A stretch of DNA of 64,000 nucleotides from DATKFM01 sp963810485. Lineage in GTDB: Bacteria > Pseudomonadota > Alphaproteobacteria > Dongiales > Dongiaceae. The DNA is taken from contig CAWENQ010000003.1 in the NCBI GenBank assembly GCA_963810485.1, forward strand, positions 930,001 through 994,000. Direction: 5' to 3'. Within the stretch, counting starts at the first letter, position 1, and the number at the start of each line of letters is the position of its first letter. This document shows, in pieces, positions 60,088 to 64,000 of this stretch. The position numbers and the translations under genes were made by a program. A model generated the notes under the pieces. It was given only the letters and a program-made list of their open reading frames with translations. It was not told the origin of the DNA and made no database searches.

Positions 60088-61119
60088 TCATGCGGTCTGG
60101 AGCGTCGGCTCCCGATAGCGTTCGCCGCGCGCCATGATGACCCAAGCCATGCGAGCGATCTTGTTGGCCAAGGCGATTGCTGCGACCTTGGCCGGCCGAC
60201 GTGCCAGCAAGCTCGCGAGCCACGGGCGGTGGGCGGTTCCGTGCGTCTCGGCGTAGCGGATCACGGCAAGAGCTCCGACGGTCAGCAACATGCGCAGATA
60301 GCGGTTGCCATGCTTGGAGATGCCGCCGAGCCGTTCCTTGCCCCCGCTCGAGTTCTGCTTGGGAACAAGGCCGATCCAGGCAGCCAGATCGCGACCGGAC
60401 TTGAAGGCCCGAGGGTTGGGTACGCTGGCGACCAACGCCGTCGCGACGAGCGGGCCGACACCGGGGATGCTGTCGAGTTGCCGACTGGTCTCGTTGGAGC
60501 GGTGCCAGGCGAGGATCCGGCTGTCGGCTTCGAGTACCTGCCGCTTGACCAGGTGTAGCTGAGCGACAAGCGCCTTAAGGCAGGATCGGGCGACCTCCGG
60601 AAGTCGACTGTCCTCGTGCTCACCAATAATCCGAAGCAGCGACTCGACGCCGTTCCGACCGATCTGGGCCACGATCCCGAACTCCGCGAGATGCGCCCGG
60701 ATCGCGTTAATCAGCGTGGTTCGCTGGCGAACGAACATCTGGCGGGTTCGGTGCAGTATGAGCACGCTCTGCTGTTCTGTCGTCTTGATCTCAACGAAGC
60801 GCATCGTCGGTCTGCTCACGGCTTCGCAGATTGCCTCGGCGTCCGCTGCATCATTCTTCTGGTTCTTGACATAGGCCTTCACGTAGCGCGGTGGCATCAG
60901 GCGCACGCGGTGCCCGAGCTGCCCGATCGACCGTGCCCAATGGTGCGAGGTGGCGCAAGCCTCCATCCCCACCAAACACGGCGACAGCTTCTCGAAGAAG
61001 GGCAATACCTGAAGCCGCCGCAGCTGGCGGCGAACGACGATCGCACCTTCCGCGTCAACGCCATGGACCTGGAAGACCGACTTGGCGAGGTCCACGCCGA
61101 TTGTGATAACGTCACCCAT
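60088..61119 (-). CDS. IS110-family transposase (DEDD recombinase)
   Basis: A 343-residue recombinase with the IS110 pattern: an N-terminal RuvC-like DEDD domain (ITIGVDLAKSVFQVHGVD, GMEACATSHHWAR, VKNQKNDAADAEAI) and a C-terminal Transposase_20 domain (LDSIPGVGPLVATALVASVP, GRDLAAWIGLVPKQNSSGGK, GISKHGNRYLRMLLTVGA) with the conserved serine. The coding frame is intact, so the element could be active. It is inserted inside the island. Confidence 0.9.
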   Translation of the reverse strand: MGDVITIGVDLAKSVFQVHGVDAEGAIVVRRQLRRLQVLPFFEKLSPCLVGMEACATSHHWARSIGQLGHRVRLMPPRYVKAYVKNQKNDAADAEAICEAVSRPTMRFVEIKTTEQQSVLILHRTRQMFVRQRTTLINAIRAHLAEFGIVAQIGRNGVESLLRIIGEHEDSRLPEVARSCLKALVAQLHLVKRQVLEADSRILAWHRSNETSRQLDSIPGVGPLVATALVASVPNPRAFKSGRDLAAWIGLVPKQNSSGGKERLGGISKHGNRYLRMLLTVGALAVIRYAETHGTAHRPWLASLLARRPAKVAAIALANKIARMAWVIMARGERYREPTLQTA

Positions 61120-61198
61120 TGGATGGCTCCCCTGATGTTGTGGTCACTGACAGCAACCACATCATGGCACTTCGATGCCGGGTGGGGAGCCGTCCACA

Positions 61199-61589
61199 GC
61201 ATCAGAAGCGGACTAATGTTCCACTCCAACTTATGGCGCTCTTTCGCTGGAAATGTGCACCACGGCATAGCAAAAGCGCCGAGGTTGCGGGCATCTAGTG
61301 ATTGACGCATCGACGGAAACGAGCGTACCATGCTCAAATAGCATCTTTAGAAAGCAAACTGACAGCTCAAGCTGTCAGCCGCTGGGGCTGATACCAGACT
61401 GCCTTCCGACCCGCTGATGCGGCGGCGGGACCAGTAGAGTGCAATAGATCACCCTACCGCAGGAACATTGGGCAGTCCTTCGTAGCCCAGTGCATCGAGT
61501 TCGTTTGAACCATCACATGCGTTTAGCGCCCATTGCTTCGAGCGATGGCTGTGGCTGCGCATCTCGTTTTCCTGAAACGGAGGCAACTA
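61199..61589. other. Non-coding stretch right of the IS element
   Basis: 390 bases with no supported gene. It contains a perfect 9-bp palindrome ctgacagct-ca-agctgtcag at 61359-61378, followed by GC-rich sequence without a T run. The palindrome sits about 210 bases ahead of the esterase start and could be an operator or a fold in the leader. Confidence 0.45.
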
Positions 61590-62956
61590 TGATTCCAAGC
61601 ATCAACCGGCCTTTTTCAATCTTAATAGCACTTGTGATCGGAACATCACTACTTGCGCATTGTGGCCCAGTTTTAGCAGAGGTTATTAAGATCAATGTGA
61701 AGTCGGCAGCCGACATCGGTCCATATCAGGCCAAGGGTTACCGCGAAATCCAGGCAACGATGGATGGAGTCGCGCCGGTGGCGCCTACAGCGTTCCTTTG
61801 GTTCTGGCGTTTCCAAAGGTCGCAGCAGACCACAACGGGTTTGCGATCGTTGATGTCATCAACACCGTCACAATCGGTAAAGAGCAGTTTGTCACCGGTG
61901 GGCGCCCATTGCCGCTTGCCCGATCGCATATGGGTGACGAGTTTCTGTTTGGAACAGGCAATGTCTATGTCGGAGTAATCTGGGACAAAGACGCGGTCCA
62001 AGCACTCGGCGACGGTACGATTGCCACAATGGCCGACGCCTACACCATAATTGCGGATGCTGCTACGCTGGCCAGAAATCCGGCGAATTATCTGCCCTCT
62101 GACGCGGGCGGTGCCCCCGCCTCCAGCAAGGTCGTAGCTTATGGCTACTCGCAGACGGGTGCAGTGCTCAGAGGGTGGTACTTCAATCACCTGAACACGC
62201 GAGGCGGGACACCCGTCTTCGACGGTGCGCTCATCGGCGGTACAACCGGGTGGTGCAGGGATCTCGAGTACTTCTGGGTGGAAGGACTGCCCCGGCGTAA
62301 CCGCCGACGGTGGCAAAGTAATTGTCCTTTTGACCGAAACCGATATCGAGTGGGGCGGTGGGCGCGAGCGCGGTGATCACCCCGACTATCGCGTGATCGA
62401 GATTGCCGGCGTCTCGCACATTCCGGCATCCGCCGCTGACTTCCGGAGCCACGGCATGCCAGGAGCAAATCCCGTGGGGTTTGAGCCAGTTTTCCGAGCT
62501 GCGCTCTCGAATTTGGAGGATTGGCTAAATGGAAGAGAGCCGCCCCCCAGCGTTGCGATAGACCTTGCCGACGCGCCACTCAGATATTTCGACGGAGAAC
62601 CTGTCTGGAGCGCGGCGCGCAATTCCGACGGGAATGCCACGGGCGGCGTGCGGCTGCCACACATGGCGACCGTGCTCGAAGATGGAACAAAAGTCGGCGC
62701 GCCGCTCGGCCATTACACGGGCTTCGCTTGGGACTACGAGAAGAGCAACTTCTTCTTTACGATCAGCGGAACTTTCGCCCCATTCTCGGAGGAAAAGATC
62801 CGTTCGCTGTATGCGACACACGACGCGTATGTCTCCGCCGTATCCCTGGCCGTTGAGGACTTGGTTGCAAAACGTTACATTCTTCAGGAGGACGCGGACG
62901 CATACATAAAGGCGGCAACAGAATTCGGCAATTGGGCAGTGAATGGCGTGCACTGA
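61590..62956 (+). pseudogene. Secreted alpha/beta-hydrolase domain esterase, two frameshifts
   Basis: About 455 residues if joined. The first frame, from the ATG at 61590, has signal peptide FSILIALVIGTSLLAHCGPV and runs to about 61780. The second (to about 62270) has VLAFPKVAADHNGFAIVDVI and the nucleophile elbow VVAYGYSQTGAVLRGWYFN. The third has DGGKVIVLLTETDIEWGGG and IAGVSHIPASAADFRSHG, with the acid/His of the triad, and ends at 62956. Two single-base changes (at about 61780 and 62230-62280) restore the whole. The Abhydrolase_10-like domain and GYSQTG point to a secreted esterase. It is a pseudogene as read. Confidence 0.65.
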
Positions 62957-63265
62957 CCGCGAGCGAAACACCTTGCTGGCGGAACAGCGCAAATGTGTTC
63001 ACGAGCCGATACAAAAGCGACCTCGGGCAATGGCTTGCTGAGTAGTGACGTCCTCGCCTCTCTGACGGACGCCGATCTTAAGATCTAGGCGTTTCGCTTG
63101 GCGTCCGTGGGCGCCTGATACCCCGGATCTGCAGAAAGAAGTATTCCCAGTTGAGCCCAAAGTTACAATTTGTAGGTCCGCTTCGGGTCAGAAGCAGCCC
63201 TCTGTACCAACTCGCCGGTCCGCAACCCACAGCAAGACACCAATTCGCGCTGATGTGGAGTGCGT
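62957..63265. other. Non-coding stretch
   Basis: 309 bases between convergent genes with no supported gene. I see no clear repeat or terminator. Confidence 0.4.
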
Positions 63266-64000
63266 TCATATCGGCAACCCTGCCTTCCGCATGCCATCGA
63301 GCCACAACTGGTAGTCGACCACTTTCTTGTGTGTTCGAAGATCGGCGTCGAGTGCGCCAATAAAGTCTTCAGGGGGTCGGATTGGCCAGGGACAAGTGCG
63401 CCAGATGTACTCCTGGCTTGCCGGATGTACTCCGCGGTCTCAGCCTTTGCTTCATCCAGGCGACCTAGCTGAGCGTAACAGGCGGCGAGATAGGCATGGG
63501 CCCAACTCGTAAGCTTGCGCATGTGGTGCAGCGCTGCTACTGCCTCATCAAAGCCGTGAGCCAGATAGTAGGCCATCCCGAGACTTCTCGTGATAGTAGT
63601 CGGGACAGAAGGGATTGCGCCTTATGGCCGTCTCCAGCCGCTCGATGGCGGGCAACGGCAAGCCCGCGTAAATTAAGCAGAGCCCCATAGAACAATAGGT
63701 GTCGGCGTCATTGGGGTTCAGGGCGATGGCTCTTTGCATGTGATATTCCGCGCGATCGTGTTCGGCACGTTTGAGGTGTATTACCCCAAGCGTCGCGTGA
63801 CACCAGTCGTCGGCATCGTCAATGCTGACAGCCATCCGCGCGCACCTGACAGCCTTATCAAGGTCTTCGTTGGTGCCGCGATAGAGCCAATCGCAGAGAT
63901 ATATAGCTCCTAAGCAGGCGTGGGGGCGGGCATAACTGGGATCGATTTCTATGGCTCGATAGCACATTTTCCGGGCTGCTGTCAGGCCCTCGCGAAGATA
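63266..64000 (-). pseudogene. TPR-repeat protein (adenylate cyclase-associated type), truncated by window edge, two frameshifts
   Basis: The C-terminal part of a TPR protein running off the right edge. The upstream frame (63967 to about 63590) has MCYRAIEIDPSYARPHACLG, VSIDDADDWCHATLGVIHLK and AIALNPNDADTYCSMGLCLI. One extra A at about 63586 shifts it. The next frame has MAYYLAHGFDEAVAALHHMR and AHAYLAACYAQLGRLDEAKA. A second shift near 63350 then gives ALDADLRTHKKVVDYQLWLD and ends GMRKAGLPI at 63266. This is the usual C-terminus of TPR-containing adenylate/guanylate cyclase-like or TPR-only proteins of rhizobia. Confidence 0.7.

Larger units (their letters stand above)
59822..61198 (-). mobile_element. 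IS110-family element, IS1111-like group
   Basis: An insertion sequence with a single recombinase gene and subterminal inverted repeats, but no terminal ones. The repeats are tgtggacggctc at 59822-59833 and its reverse complement gagccgtccaca at 61187-61198 (12 bp perfect, with partial extension). They bracket the recombinase gene. The real ends lie a few bases outside. The long non-coding part is on the downstream side of the recombinase (59834-60087, about 250 bases), as in IS1111 elements, in which the bridge RNA is placed there. Confidence 0.7.

Overview
The window is high-GC DNA from a free-living alphaproteobacterium, most likely Rhodospirillales or Hyphomicrobiales. Supporting features are a DUF1989-GcvT fusion, an adenine deaminase, a DUF1344 protein, a TIGR02281-type retropepsin, a PAS-type methyl-accepting protein and a tRNA-Glu 3' half. 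The species is an inference; no rRNA or marker set is present.

From 0 to 32.8 kb the DNA looks like ordinary chromosome devoted to small-molecule metabolism and transport. It holds an MFS carrier, a lipase-like hydrolase, a fatty acid desaturase, an aromatic amino-acid lyase homologue, a cold-shock protein, a flavin reductase followed by an acyl-CoA dehydrogenase-like flavoprotein, and adenine deaminase. A polar amino-acid ABC importer (binding protein plus two permeases, no ATPase) and a LysE exporter follow. A one-carbon/N-methyl amine set (DUF1989-aminomethyltransferase, SMP-30 lactonase, FAD amine oxidase) comes next, then a D-amino acid dehydrogenase and a 5-guanidino-2-oxopentanoate decarboxylase-like enzyme. 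Between these lie small secreted and membrane proteins, a K+ channel, an NYN RNase-like protein and an AKR.

From 32.9 to 42.3 kb is the most unusual region. Four exported FecR-domain proteins lie beside a membrane-anchored retropepsin-like protease and a CHASE2-PAS-PAS-histidine kinase. Three of the four FecR proteins end in acidic low-complexity tails: an Asp run in one, and long Gly-Asp repeats in two. One tail has about 75 Gly-Asp dipeptides built partly from six 42-bp tandem units and is followed by about 19 Asp. There is no FecI sigma factor or TonB receptor nearby. This looks like an envelope-sensing or surface Ca2+-binding system that I cannot match to a named one. The intergenic DNA beside it has two strong minus-strand terminators with no gene in front of them, suggesting small RNAs.

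From 42.3 to 54.2 kb the content is HrpB helicase, a 3-hydroxyisobutyrate-dehydrogenase family enzyme, a chemoreceptor, a NarL-type response regulator, an RTX-repeat protein whose C-terminal motif recurs after a DUF72 gene, a ureidoglycolate lyase-like protein and small secreted proteins.

At 54.2 kb a tRNA-Glu 3' half (an att site) is followed at once by a tyrosine integrase with a long C-terminal extension. This marks the left end of an integrated island that runs past the right edge. The island carries AlpA-like and HTH proteins, a possible phage terminase small-subunit relic, an ankyrin-cytochrome c fusion, an IS1111-type IS110 element with subterminal inverted repeats, a broken esterase and a truncated TPR protein.

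At least a dozen genes across both core and island are split by single-base shifts, often in short homopolymers. Sequence error is the simplest explanation for many of them, and the split genes are annotated here as whole loci.
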